Notes: generated from the sequence alone by a model not told the origin. 64,000 bases of DNA from Salminus brasiliensis (GCF_030463535.1 NC_132892.1:31123436-31187435); one strand, 5' to 3'. Positions 1 through 12,000 are shown, numbered from the stretch's first letter. Numbers and translations: made by a program.

Positions 1-30
1 TATAAAATGGAATTAATAGAAATGAATTTC

Positions 31-36
31 TTTATT
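31..36 (-). terminator. cdc25: Candidate poly(A) signal of cdc25
   Basis: On the minus strand this reads AATAAA, about 260 bp downstream of the cdc25 stop codon, so it is a plausible cleavage signal for that transcript. A fragment of the common inverted-repeat element lies beside it at 49-79 and would form part of the 3' UTR. Confidence 0.4.
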
Positions 37-48
37 GTAGTAAAAAGT

Positions 49-79
49 CAGGTGTCCCAATACTTTTGTCCATAAAGTA
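49..79 (-). mobile_element. Terminal fragment of the common TIR element (copy A)
   Basis: Only the end containing GGTGTCCCAATACTTTTGTC is present. The body of the element is missing on both sides. It lies in the presumed 3' UTR of the cdc25 gene. Confidence 0.6.
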
Positions 80-292
80 AATGTAGTGTAAAAGTAACTG
101 ATTCTGATGCACCAGCACTGCTGCCGAAACACCTGGGTCATCTTCCCACCACACAGAAGACAAAGGAAGGACATCACGTCCAGCTTCATTAGTGGGTCTG
201 TCCACAGCACTGCAGTGACCAGCAGACGGGCCTCACTGCTGCAGACTGCTGTGATCTGATGTGACGTGTGGGAGGCCGGCTCCTGGTCAGTG

Positions 293-437
293 TTAAAAGC
301 GCGCTGCCCTCTGCTGCGATCTGACGGGCCGTCTGCGGTGATGCGAGCGCCTCTTTCTGCTGAATCGGTGAAGCTGCTCTCTGAAGTCCCGGTGACGCAT
401 GGGGACATAACTGCAGGGCTCGCACAGCTCCTGAGAC

Positions 438-470
<33 letters not shown>

Positions 471-1181
471 GAGAATGAGTGACAGACAGAAAAGCAGTCA
501 CCAGTAGAAATTCACCCATAACCCTTTAAAGCCTAGTGTATCATACTGGACCTATATGGACACTATATGGACAAAAGTATTGGGACACCTGCTTATTCAC
601 TGTTTCTTCTGAAATCAAGGCTATTGAAAAGAGTTTCTCCTGCTTTTGTTGGAGTAACTGTCTCTACTGTCCAGAGAAGAAGGGTTTCTACTAGATTTCG
701 GAGCTGGAGCATTGCTGTGAGGATTTGCTTGCATTTAGCGACAAGAGCACCGATAGTGAGGTCAGAATGCTGGACAATCACCATCCCACCTCATCATCCC
801 AAACGTACTGGATGGAGCTCCAGCATCCATCATTCCAGAGATCACAGTTAGTCTTCCACTGCTCCACAGCTTCTCAATGCTGGGGGGCTTTATACTAGCC
901 CCTGTAGCCCACGCCTGGCCTCAGGCAGCATGGTGCCAATAGGCGCTATTCCTATTGTATTGGCAATACATTTGTGTGTGTGTGTGTGTGTGTGTGTGTT
1001 ACCGGGCTGTGTTTGTAGAAGTGTTTGTAGCCTCCCTGCAGCAGGTAGAGCTCAGGATAAAGAAGTAGAGGATAGGCCTGAGCATTCACAGCTCTGTCCA
1101 GCTCCCTCAGATACTGACATCTACACACACACACACACACACAAATAAACAACCCTGACCCAACAGAACATTAGCATCTAA

Positions 1182-1214
<33 letters not shown>

Positions 1215-4200
1215 TCACAGGCGTGGTCCTCTCTCTGATGAAAACTCGCAGTGGAACACTATCAGCTTCCTGGGTGACGACCCTCCGTCTTTGACCTCCC
1301 CTGCCGCTGCAGGCGCCTGTGTCCCACCACTGCTCATGCCCTGCATGCCCACCGCAGAGGCCCCTCCGGGGTTAGGAGGGTCACGCTGGGCCTCAGGTGA
1401 GGTCTGGAAGGCGGTGAAGCTCTGGAGGAAGGCTTGGCGGATCTGAGCCTCAGTGTACAGGTTCACCGCTCCCTGTGGACAGGGCCAGCACCAGTGAACT
1501 GACTGGTGAAGTGAAATTCCAGGCGGTACTTCACTATTTTCTACTAGTGTCAGATTTAAGACTTGGTGCTTGGGTGGTTTCTGACACTGTCTGAGACACC
1601 GTGATCGTGTCGCATGGAAGTAGAGTCTGGTAGAGTACTGCTACTACAGCTACTACCCCCTGTGAGTATTACAGTGTCAGAAACCACATAAACAAGCCAC
1701 ATAAACTTCAGACACCTAGTCTGACCTGGCTAATCTAATAAATTGGGGTGGAAGGAGGGCCGGTGTGTAGTGTTGTTCAACCTTACACTTTAGTGATGAT
1801 GATTGGCAGGATCTGACTGTAGATATGCATTCAGCCCTGGTATTTACATTAGCTTATGTTACCTTAATGTGCCCCCCTTGATACTCGTATGGGTAGCGGC
1901 AGTCTATGATGAGGAAATCTTCCACCACAGAGCTGAACTGACCCCTGATCAGACCCGACACCTGCAGGACCACACAGAAAACATGTACATTGGTTCAAAT
2001 ACATATATATATATATTTATTTTATTTTATTTTATTTATTTTTTTATACGTCGAAAAAGGCTTATTAACTTCAAATCATTTTTTAATATTTAAATTTATA
2101 TTTATATAATATATAACAAACATAGATATACAACATTTATTAGTAAAGCTCTTGTAAAATATCCTTGTTGTGTGTGTTTACAAAACAGACAGTATAGTTT
2201 AAGTAATTTTTTTCTTGTATTTACTTTTTTTTCTTTTTTTCCTGATGTCCATTTATGAAAGATGAGCAATTTTACATGCTAATAAAAATGCAAGAATTCT
2301 TTAAATAATCATTTTTCTGTATCCTTTAAAATTAGGCACAGTCATTTTTTTGCTAATGTGTCTTTAAGACCAATTAATAAAACAGTCCAGCCTGAAACAC
2401 AACTTCAGTGTAAATGGGTGGGACTAAACTGCTGTATGCAGTTATATGTAAATGTATATGCAAATAGAAAAATAACTAAACTGTTTTTTAAAAAACTGGA
2501 TAATATATATATATTATATATATATATATTAATCATATATATATATATATAATCATAGTTTTTTTTATTTGATTAAAGATGACTCTAAAGAAATGGCTTG
2601 ATAAAAAAGTTATTTATTATTGAATTTTTATTGAATTATTGAATTATCAACTGCAGTTCACTCACAGTTTGAGCCGAGACGCAGTGAAGCTCCTGATGGC
2701 CCACATGCTCTACAGGAAGCACGTGTCGCTGTAAAAAGTCAGGAGATCACATATTGTAGTTCCACAGTGCTGCTGCTTACAGATCCCTACCCTATAACTG
2801 TAGAGATGTACAGTGAAGTGTGTCCTACATCATTTTAAAACAGATATTACTGTATAAGATTGTCATAACTGCTATTAAAATCCTCTCATACAGAAATGAC
2901 AGGTATCAGTATAGCTGGTATGACACTGTGCTTTACCTTACTGAAGTCTCCAATGAGGCGCTGGTCAGTGATGGCTGAGGTAGGGATGTGTCTGTGAGCA
3001 GATTTTCTCCTGGATCTCAGCCTCTGGAACAGCGCTACTGACTGGACCAAGAGACAGAACAGAAAAATGACTGGACTGGACTTCTTCAGAAACTACTATC
3101 AAATATTCAGTAACTACTATCAAATATTTAGTAACTACTATCAAATATTTAGTATCTACAATAAAGTATTCAGTATTTACTATAATGATTCGGTATCTAC
3201 TAAAGCATATTCAGTAACTGTAAATTATAATAAACTGTAATTAATTGTATTTAAAAACTACTATAAAGTATTCAGTATCTGCTTTAAATGATTCAGTATC
3301 TACTATCAAATATTCAGTATCTACTATAACATATTTAGTAATTACTATCAAATATTCAGTATCTACTAGATAATATTTAGTAACTACTATAAAATATTAA
3401 GTATCTACAATAAATTATTCAGTAACTGCTACAAAGTATTTAATATCTACTATACATTATTCAGTATCTACTATAAAGTATTCAGTCACAATTATACATT
3501 TAGGTTTTACTACACAATATCTACGATGAAATATTCAATATCTCCTGTAAATTATTCAGTATTTACTATGATGGTTCAGTATCTACTAAAGCATATTCAG
3601 TATCTACTGTAAATTATTCAGTATTTACTATAATGGTTCAGTATCTACTAAAGCATATTCAGTATCTACTGTAAATTATTCAGTATCTACTATAAATTAT
3701 TCAGTAACTACTATAAAGTTTTCATAAGTTTTCTATAAATTATTTAGCATTTTTCAGTACTATAAATAATTCACTACTCTATATAGTTCAGTATCTACTA
3801 CTAAATATTCAGTAAATACTACCCATTATTTAGTAACTCGTATACTACTTTCTCTTATCTACTATAAATGAAAGTGTAACTACTATAATTATACTATTAT
3901 ATAAAATATTCACTACTCTAAATGATTCAGTAAGCAGACAGTGCCTGACTGTAGAGTGATCAGTCAATCATGCTAAACTAGGCTTGATTCACATGTGCAC
4001 TTCATCCCCCTGTAAATGGGATGTGTTGGATACGATGGCTCTGCTGTACCGCAGGATCCGGTGGTTCTGTCTCGCTCAGGTGAACGGCGCCCTCCTCTGG
4101 AGAGCTGTGATGAGTTCTCTTGTTTCTACTCCCTGCCTCCTCCTCCGACTCAGGGCTGGATTTGCTGAACAGCTTCACACGCACTCGTTTCTGCACAAGC

Positions 4201-4564
4201 AGCAGAGAACACTACATTTCCCACAATTCCATATGTCACTTTCTTCTGCAGTATGCAGAATTTAAAGCGATAGTTTGGTATAATAAAAAAAAATAATAGT
4301 AGTATTTACATCGCTCACTTTAGTTAACGTAATCGATCAGCCAGGACACGTCTTGGTGTTTGAATTTAGATTTTTGAGCTATGAGGCTAATGTCGCTAAC
4401 AAGCAATGAAAGCTTATAGCCCACCGATTAGCATTGTACAAACTCCAGGCCCTAGTTCACACTCTGATACTAACGCGTGTCTGGTGGTTCTCCTTCTCCT
4501 TCCCATCTTCATCATCCTCATCATCCCCCGTTTCTCCTCTCAGACACCTTGCTCGCCGCCATCG

Positions 4565-4615
<51 letters not shown>

Positions 4616-5681
4616 GTATAGACAGTATATGAACACAGCATATACATATGAGTTTAGCTAATAGACGGCAGCTCGGGGTGGAGGGTCATTGGGTCGTTTA
4701 CCCTCCCAAAACTAAACAGGGGGTTTGCCTCTGAAGTTGTAGCAGGTTGCTATGGCAACATACAAGAACACTGCTTTGATTTTGGACAACAGGAAATGAA
4801 TACAACCCATGAGTATCGATTTAGGCCGTGAACAGCCAGCGACCTACAGTGACAGGGCATGATGATATGCCGTTGATAGCTAACGTTAGGCCACGCTAGT
4901 ACATACACTATATGTCCAAAAGTTTGTGGACACTCCTTCTAATAAATGCGTTCAGCTACGTTAATTTGTACTCAATGCTGACACAGATTGAATGCAAACA
5001 CACACACACACACAGGATGTTGGATGATGATCACCATCCCACCTCATCAACCCCAACCTCCAGCTCATCCCAAAAGTACTGGAAGGAGCACCACCATCCA
5101 TCATTCCAGAGAACACAGGTAATCTTCCACTGCTCCACAGTTTCTCAATGCTGGGGGGCTTTATTTATACCCCTCTAGCCCACGCCTGGCATTAGACAGC
5201 AGCATGGTGCCAATAGGTATGTTGGAGTCCTGTTGTATCGGCAGTCCTTCTCCACAGGGACTAGATGAGCTTCAAATGCATTTATTAGAAGGGGTGTCCA
5301 CAAACATTTGGACATATATTTGTACGGGAAAGAGGAGGGGGCTGGCTTTGCATGTATTGGAGGACAAAATATTAACATATTAATAAATAAATAAATTATT
5401 TGTTGGTACACCAATATAACTGCATACTGACATTACTAATGACACTCCTACATACTGCAGCTAATAATCCTAATAATAGTAATAACAGCACTAATAGCAG
5501 CAGGTTTAACTAATGCAAAGTTCTGCAGCTTTACTGTACCAGTTTCAAGGAGGGCCTCTGAGGGGGCGACGCTCTACTGTAGAAGAAAATACAGACTGCC
5601 GTCAGTGATACTACACAAAACACTGAATTTACAGGTAAAACATGAACACACACTCACCTTGGAGCCCTTCTCCTGCTTACT

Positions 5682-5726
<45 letters not shown>

Positions 5727-7545
5727 AACAATCCTGTACTGCTTTGTGCTCTTCCTGATGTAACTCACTCATTCATTAGCAGGTGTAGTAAAGAAATCAG
5801 TAAGCTGGGCTGGGCTGGCCCTCGGCTCCTCACTCCTGGGCCCTTATGTATTATAGCATAAGTAAGATTGCTGAGACTGTACTTGTATAACCTATGAAGG
5901 ACAACCGTATAATAAACAAACAAACAAGCTAAGAGATACTGAACTGAAGTGACGAGAATCAGCAGTGCAGCCTGAGTGTGCCTCTTTCTTTGTTTTCTGT
6001 GTGTGTATGTGTGTGTGTGGGTGTGTGTGTGTGTGTGTGTGTGATTAATGCTCTCTCTGTGGTCGTGTCTGGACCTGTTGGCGTCTCTGGTAGTTGCCCC
6101 CTCTGATCTCCTTGATTTCTCTCAGGGCTTTTCGGCTCTGGCGTCAGAGTGAGACGCCTCCTGGGGCTCAAACTGCTACCAAAAAAGACATGCAGCAAAA
6201 ATCCTCCTAAAGATTCTGAATCATTTATAGTAGACACTAAACAATTTAGAGTAGATACTGAATCATTTATAGTAGATACTAAAACATTTATAGTAGTGAC
6301 TGAATCATTTATTGTAGATTTTGAATCATTTATAGTAGACACTAAACAATTTAGAGTAGATACTGAATCATTTATAGTAGATACTAAACAATTTAGAGTA
6401 GATACTGAATCATTTATAGTAGATACTAAAACATTTATAGTAGTGACTGAATCATTTATTGTAGATTTTGAATCATTTATAGTAGATACTAAAACATTTA
6501 TAGTAGTTATTTAACCATTTAGAGTAGATACTGAATCATTTAGAGTAGTTACTGAATCATTTATAGCTGATTCTGAATCATTTATAGTAGTGACTGAATC
6601 ATTTATAGTAGTGACTGAATCATTTATAGTAGACACTAAACAATTTAGAGTAGATACTGAATCATTTATAGTAAATCCTGAATCATTTATAGTAGATACT
6701 AAAACATTTATAGTAGTTATTTAACCATTTAGAGTAGATACTGAATCATTTATAGTAGTTACTCAATCATTTATAGCTGATTTTGAATCATTTATAGTAG
6801 TGACTGAATCATTTATAGTAGACACTAAACAATTTAGAGTAGATACTGAATCATTTATAGTAAATCCTGAATCATTTATAGTAGATACAAAAACATTTAT
6901 AGTAGTTATTTAACCATTTAGAGTAGATACTGAATCATTTATAGTAGTTACTGAATCATTTATAGTAGATACTAAAACATTTATAGTAGTGACTGAATCA
7001 TTTATAGTAAATCCTGAATCATTTATAGTAGATACTAAAACATTTATAGTACTGACTGAATCATTTATAGTAGTTACTGAATCATTTATGTTAGATACTG
7101 AATCATTTATAGTAGATTCCAAATCATTTATAGTAGACACTAAACAAATTTAGAGTAGATTCTGAATCATTTATAGTAAATCCTGAATCATTTATAGTAG
7201 ATACTAAACAATTTAGATTAGATAATGAATAATTTGTAGCTGATCCTGAACAATTTATAGTAGTTATTGAACAATTTAGAGTAGATACTGAATCATTTAT
7301 AGTAGTTACTATATCATGTATAGCATATACTGAATCATTTATATTAGAATCTAAACAATTTAGAGTAGATACTGAATCATTTATGTTAGATACTGAATTA
7401 TTTATAGCAGTTACTGAATCACGCATAGGATATACCAATTCAGCATTTTCACCTGGTCTTCGATGTCTTACCTGTCCTGGCAGAGGAGGCTCTGCATGCA
7501 GCTGGAAAGCTCTGAGACGGGTGAAAGCTCAGAAACCGCCTCCAT
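293..7545 (-). CDS. cdc25: CDC25-family dual-specificity protein phosphatase (12 coding exons)
   Basis: CDC25 enzymes remove inhibitory phosphates from the Thr-Tyr pair of cyclin-dependent kinases and drive cell-cycle entry. Exons in transcript order: 7545-7472, 6175-6075, 5679-5658, 5576-5540, 4564-4475, 4190-4034, 3037-2937, 2728-2666, 1961-1863, 1472-1219, 1120-1003, 430-293. All phases join and give 417 codons. Seen directly: LIGDFSK, then [10 protein letters not shown] and GGHIK (residues 216-248), the active site [11 protein letters not shown] with Cys323 and Arg329, [12 protein letters not shown], and the C-terminal [14 protein letters not shown] ending in AARF-stop. The catalytic half is unambiguous. 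The N-terminal exons (acidic, SP/TP-rich, for example [11 protein letters not shown]) rest on splice signals and phase agreement, so they are less sure. At 417 residues it is short for the family. The divergence suggests a fish-specific paralogue such as cdc25d, but I cannot prove that. It is divergent from pi4k2a. Confidence 0.9.
559..972 (+). mobile_element. Common TIR element, 3'-truncated (copy B)
   Basis: It starts with ACACTATATGGACAAAAGTA and follows the shared body (GGAGTAACTGTCTCTACTGT, then the CTTCTCAATGCTGGGGGGC segment). It breaks off at a (TG)n tract directly beside a cdc25 exon donor at 1003. It lies in the last cdc25 intron. Confidence 0.8.
973..1213. repeat. (TG)n/(CA)n tracts around the cdc25 exon at 1003-1120
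   Basis: Dinucleotide tracts at about 973-1000, 1122-1143 and 1182-1213 directly abut the donor and acceptor of one cdc25 exon and the donor of the exon before it. Seen on the transcript strand, the acceptor is a run of TG ending in TGTAG. Confidence 0.85.
1219..1472 (-). CDS. cdc25: cdc25 catalytic exon with HCX5R active site and expanded loop
   Basis: This exon begins [15 protein letters not shown] and ends with the phosphatase signature HCEFSSER followed by GPRL. Between the NL at its start and the IVFHC strand lie about 65 residues, rich in Gly, Ala, Ser and Pro. Other CDC25 proteins have about 25 there. The donor is GTGAGA, followed immediately by a CA-rich tract (GT-rich on the plus strand). 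Acceptor is CTGTCCACAG. Confidence 0.92.
1574..1687. repeat. Inverted repeat with 17-bp perfect arms
   Basis: GTGGTTTCTGACACTGT at 1574-1590 is repeated as its exact reverse complement at 1671-1687, leaving an 80-bp centre. The same 17-mer, or nearly all of it, recurs at 48980-48996 and 63087-63103. It may be the end of a small non-autonomous transposon. Confidence 0.6.
3085..3960 (+). repeat. 21-bp tandem array 1 (cdc25 intron)
   Basis: Degenerate tandem units around TTCAGTATCTACTATAAA, period about 21 bp. They fill nearly the whole cdc25 intron between exons 4034-4190 and 2937-3037. The monomer family is the same as at 6205, 33630 and 44080. Confidence 0.85.
4565..4613. repeat. (CA)n microsatellite at a cdc25 acceptor
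   Basis: Uninterrupted (CA)n of about 48 bp. On the minus strand it is a (TG)n tract ending in TAG right before the cdc25 exon 4475-4564. Confidence 0.85.
4905..5325 (+). mobile_element. Rearranged TIR element with the same end at both termini (copy C)
   Basis: The left end, ACACTATATGTCCAAAAGTT, is the inverted form of the usual right end. The body from about 5018 then runs in plus orientation and finishes with the ordinary right end (GTGTCCACAAACATTTGGAC). Both termini therefore carry the same end sequence. It lies in a cdc25 intron. Confidence 0.75.
5684..5724. repeat. (CA)n microsatellite upstream of a 22-nt cdc25 exon
   Basis: About 40 bp of (CA)n. On the minus strand it precedes the acceptor of the proposed 22-nt cdc25 exon at 5658-5679 by a few bases. 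Confidence 0.85.
6205..7436 (-). repeat. 21-bp tandem array 2 (cdc25 first coding intron), inverted
   Basis: About 58 units of the 21-bp family. The plus strand here reads GAATCATTTATAGTAGATAC, the reverse complement of the monomer in the array at 3085-3960. It fills the intron between cdc25 exons 7472-7545 and 6075-6175. Unit variants (GTAGTGACT, GTAGTTATT) recur in blocks. Confidence 0.9.
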
Positions 7546-7859
7546 CCAAACTCTTCTGTGGGTTTAAAGTAAATGATTAAACCAATAAAGAAGATGTGAG
7601 ATCTTTTCTGATGATGTCTGATCTGATAACTAGTCTCACAAACAGACGTCAGTGTGGTCTAGCTCCTTTTACACAGCTTGATGTGCTTCATTTAATTTTT
7701 TATTTTTTATTTTTTTAATTTCTGAGCTTTTTCTAATCATAACACATTAAATACTGCAGTTTATTAGTAGGGTTTACTTTTACTTCCAACTTCTGTTCCC
7801 AGCAAGCTGCATAGTACAGCACTGTGCAGTTCAGAGGTTGTTATCTGGCCTAGTTTGAC

Positions 7860-8222
7860 CGTTTGTTCAGACCACCCCACCTCATCATCCCCAACTCCCC
7901 AACTCATCCCAAAAGTATTGGATGGAGCTCCACCACCATCCATCATTCCAGAGAACATCATTCCAGTCTTCCACTGCTCCACAGCTTCTCAATGCTGGGG
8001 GGCTTTATTTGCACCCCTCTAGCCCACGCCTGGCATTAGGCAGCATGGTGCCAATGGGTTTATCAATGTTTATGTACTCCAGAGAGTCCTATTCTAATGG
8101 CAGTACTTCTTCTATACAGGGACCAGACAAGCTGTATGTGTGCATTTGCACATCTGTTTCAACAATAGGTGCCACTTAAAATAGCTCAATGCATTCATGT
8201 TAAGGGGTGTCCACAAACATAT
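7860..8222 (+). mobile_element. Common TIR element, 5'-truncated (copy D)
   Basis: It begins inside the body (CCCACCTCATCATCCCCAAC) and runs to GGGGTGTCCACAAACAT. The left terminus is missing. It lies in the presumed first intron of cdc25. Confidence 0.8.
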
Positions 8223-8347
8223 TGTGTATGTAAATCATGCACATCATGTAGCAGTATAAATTATGCAAATTATAGAATTCTATAAAAGGCTAAATTCCAG
8301 TGTTCGGAAACAAACATAATTAATCAGTTCAGCTGTTCTTCTCCTAC

Positions 8348-8650
8348 CTGAAGAAGATTCGATGAGGAGGTGATGAGCTGAGGAAGAGCCGCTTAAAGAT
8401 CAGATGGAGAGCTGATAAGGAGCTGACGAGGAGCTGATAAGCTAATGAAGAGTTGCTTGAAGATCTGATGGAGAGCTGATGAGAAGCTGTCGAGGAGCTG
8501 ATGAAGAGCTGCTTAAAGATCTGATGAAGAGCTGATGATGAGCTGATAAGATAATGAAGAGTTGCTTGAAGATCGGATGGAGATCTGATAGAGAGCTGAT
8601 GAGAAGCTTTGAAGTAATTGGATGGCTGCAGCCAGTGTGAAGTGTCCTCC
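8348..8650 (-). other. cdc25: Proposed 5' untranslated exon of cdc25
   Basis: On the minus strand the segment ends with CTTCTTCAG followed by GTAGGAG, a good splice donor. It would join the acceptor of the start-codon exon at 7555. The exon consists of degenerate repeats of CATCAGCTCTTCATCAG type, about 100 bp period. The transcription start is inferred only from the promoter-like sequence just upstream. Confidence 0.4.
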
Positions 8651-8730
8651 TGTCTCAGCTGTGTGCTGTATGGACAGTATTTAACTCCACTCCTGAGTTA
8701 AGCCACGCCCCCCTGGAGATGCCTGTTACT
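8651..8730 (-). promoter_or_regulatory. cdc25: Candidate cdc25 promoter
   Basis: On the minus strand a GC-box-like GGGGGGCGTGGC is followed about 20 bp later by a TTAAATA element. Both lie just upstream of the proposed 5' exon. This is inference from motif spacing only. Confidence 0.35.
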
Positions 8731-8875
8731 ACAACACGCGCTGCGGGATCAAAGCTGCCAGGGAAGCGCGACCGGTCCCATGGGCACCAACCCAGACAAC
8801 AACACTCGGTTAGTGACGAAGAACGAGAGAAGCCAAATCAGTGTGAAAAGGCTGGTGCAGGAGATACTAAACACT

Positions 8876-9078
8876 AAATGGACAAAAGTATTGGGACACC
8901 TGCTCATTCTTTGTTATATCCTGCTTTTGTTGGAGTAACTGTCTCTACTGTCCAGGGGAAAAAGCTTTCTACTAGATTGTGGAGCAGCATTGCTGTAGGG
9001 ATTTGATTGCATTCAGCGACAAGAGCGTTGGTGAGGTCAGGTTGTTGGATAATGATCACCACCTCATCCCCAACTCTC
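8876..9078 (+). mobile_element. Common TIR element cut off by the 40-bp satellite (copy E)
   Basis: It has a normal left half (ACTAAATGGACAAAAGTATT) and a body up to CACCTCATCCCCAACTCT. From there the sequence passes without a gap into the first unit of the 40-bp satellite array. Confidence 0.8.
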
Positions 9079-12000
9079 TGCAGAAAACTAGTGGTCTTTA
9101 CTGGTCTCTAACATGTCCTACAGAAAACTAGTGGTCTTCTATAGTCTCTAACATGTCCTGCAGAAAACTAGTGGTCTTCTATAGTCTCTAACATGTCCTG
9201 CAGAAAACTAGTGATCTTCTATAGTCTCTAACATGTCCTGCAGAAAACTAGTGGTCTTCTATAGTCTCTAACATGTCCTGCAGAAAACTAGTGGTCTTCT
9301 ATAGTCTCTAACATGTCCTGCAGAAAACTAGTGGTCTTCTATAGTCTCTAACATGTCCTGCAGAAAACTAGTGGTCTTCTATAGTCTCTAACATGTCCTG
9401 CAGGAAACTAGTGGTCTTCTATAGTCTCTAACATGTCCTGCAGAAAACTAGTGGTCTTCTATAGTCTCTAACATGTCCTACAGAAAACTAGTGATCTTAT
9501 ATAGTCTCTAACATGTCCTGCAGAAAACTTGTGGTCTTCTATAGTCTCGAACATGTCCTGCAGAAAACTAGTGGTCGTCTATAGTCTCTAACATGTCCTA
9601 CAGAAAACTAGTGATCTTATATAGTCTCTAACATGTCCTGCAGAAAACTTGTGATCTTATATAGTCTCTAACATGTCCTGCAGAAAACTAGTGATCTTAT
9701 ATAGTCTCTAACATGTCCTGCAGGAAACTAGTGGTTTTTACTGGTCTCTAACATGTCCTACAGAAAACTAGTGGTCTTCTATAGTCTCTAACATGTCCTA
9801 CAGAAAACTAGTGGTCTTCTATAGTCTCTAACATGTCCTACAGAAAACTAGTGATCTTATATAGTCTCTAACATGTCCTGCAGAAAACTTGTGGTCTTCT
9901 ATAGTCTCGAACATGTCCTGCAGAAAACTAGTGGTCTTCTATAGTCTCTAACATGTCCTGCAGAAAACTAGTGGCCTTCTATAGTCTCTAACATGTCCTG
10001 CAGGAAACTAGTGATCTTCTTTAGTCTCTAACATGTCCTGCAGGAAACTAGTGATCTTCTATAGTCTCTAACATGTCCTGCAGGAAACTAGTGATCTTCT
10101 ATAGTCTCTAACATGTCCTGCAGAAAACTAGTGATCTTATATAGTCTCTAACATGTCCTGCAGGAAACTAGTGGTTTTTACTGGTCTCTAACATGTCCTA
10201 CAGAAAACTAGTGGTCTTCTATAGTCTCTAACATGTCCTGCAGGAACCTAGTGGTTTTTACTGGTCTCTAACATGTCCTACAGAAAACTAGTGGTCTTCT
10301 ATAGTCTCTAACATGTCCTACAGAAAACTAGTGGTCTTCTATAGTCTCTAACATGTCCTACAGAAAACTAGTGATCTTATATAGTCTCTAACATGTCCTG
10401 CAGAAAACTTGTGGTCTTCTATAGTCTCGAACATGTCCTGCAGAAAACTAGTGGTCTTCTATAGTCTCTAACATGTCCTGCAGAAAACTAGTGGCCTTCT
10501 ATAGTCTCTAACATGTCCTGCAGGAAACTAGTGATCTTCTTTAGTCTCTAACATGTCCTGCAGGAAACTAGTGATCTTCTATAGTCTCTAACATGTCCTG
10601 CAGGAAACTAGTGATCTTCTATAGTCTCTAACATGTCCTGCAGAAAACTAGTGATCTTATATAGTCTCTAACATGTCCTGCAGGAAACTAGTGGTTTTTA
10701 CTGGTCTCTAACATGTCCTACAGAAAACTAGTGGTCTTCTATAGTCTCTAACATGTCCTGCAGGAACCTAGTGGTTTTTACTGGTCTCTAACATGTCCTA
10801 CAGAAAACTAGTGGTCTTCTATAGTCTCTAACATGTCCTGCAGGAAACTAGTGGTCTTCTATAGTCTCTAACATGTCCTGCAGGAACCTAGTGGTTTTTA
10901 CTGGTCTCTAACATGTCCTACAGAAAACTAGTGGTCTTCTATAGTCTCTAACATGTCCTGCAGGAAACTAGTGGTCTTCTATAGTCTCTAACATGTCCTG
11001 CAGAAAACTAGTGGCCTTCTATAGTCTCTAACATGTCCTGCAGGAAACTAGTGGTCTTCTATAGTCTCTAACATGTCCTGCAGAAAACTAGTGGTCTTCT
11101 ATAGTCTCTAACATGTCCTGCAGGAAACTAGTGATCTTATATAGTCTCTAACATGTCCTGCAGGAAACTAGTGATCTTATATAGTCTCTAACATGTCCTG
11201 CAGAAAACTAGTGGCCTTCTATAGTCTCTAACATGTCCTGCAGGAAACTAGTGGTCTTCTATAGTCTCTAACATGTCCTGCAGAAAACTTGTGGTCTTCT
11301 ATAGTCTCTAACATGCCCTGCAGAAAACTAGTGGTCTTCTATAGTCTCTAACATGTCCTGCAGAAAACTAGTGGTCTTTTATAGTCTCTAACATGTCCTG
11401 CAGGAAACTAGTGGTCTTCTATAGTCTCTAACATGTCCTGCAGAAAACTAGTGGTCTTCTATAGTCTCTAACATGTCCTGCAGGAAACTAGTGATCTTAT
11501 ATAGTCTCTAACATGTCCTGCAGAAAACTAGTGGTCTTCTATAGTCTCTAACATGTCCTGCAGAAAACTAGTGGTCTTCTATAGTCTCTAACATGTCCTG
11601 CAGAAAACTAGTGGTCTTCTATAGTCTCTAACATGTCCTGCAGGAAACTAGTGGTCTTCTATAGCCTCTAACATGCCCTGCAAGAAACTAGTGGTCTTCT
11701 ATAGCCTCTAACATGCCCTGCAAGAAACTAGTGGTCTTCTATAGTCTCTAACATGTCCTGCAGAAAACTAGTGGTCTTCTATAGTCTCTAACATGTCCTG
11801 CAGAAAACTAGTGGTCTTATATAGTCTCTAACATGCCCTGCAGAAAACTAGTGGTCTTCTATAGTCTCTAACATGTCCTGCAGGAAACTAGTGGTCTTAT
11901 ATAGTCTCTAACATGTCCTGCAGGAAACTAGTGATCTTCTATAGTCTCTAACATGTCCTGCAAGAAACTAGTGGTCTTCTATAGTCTCTAACATGTCCTG

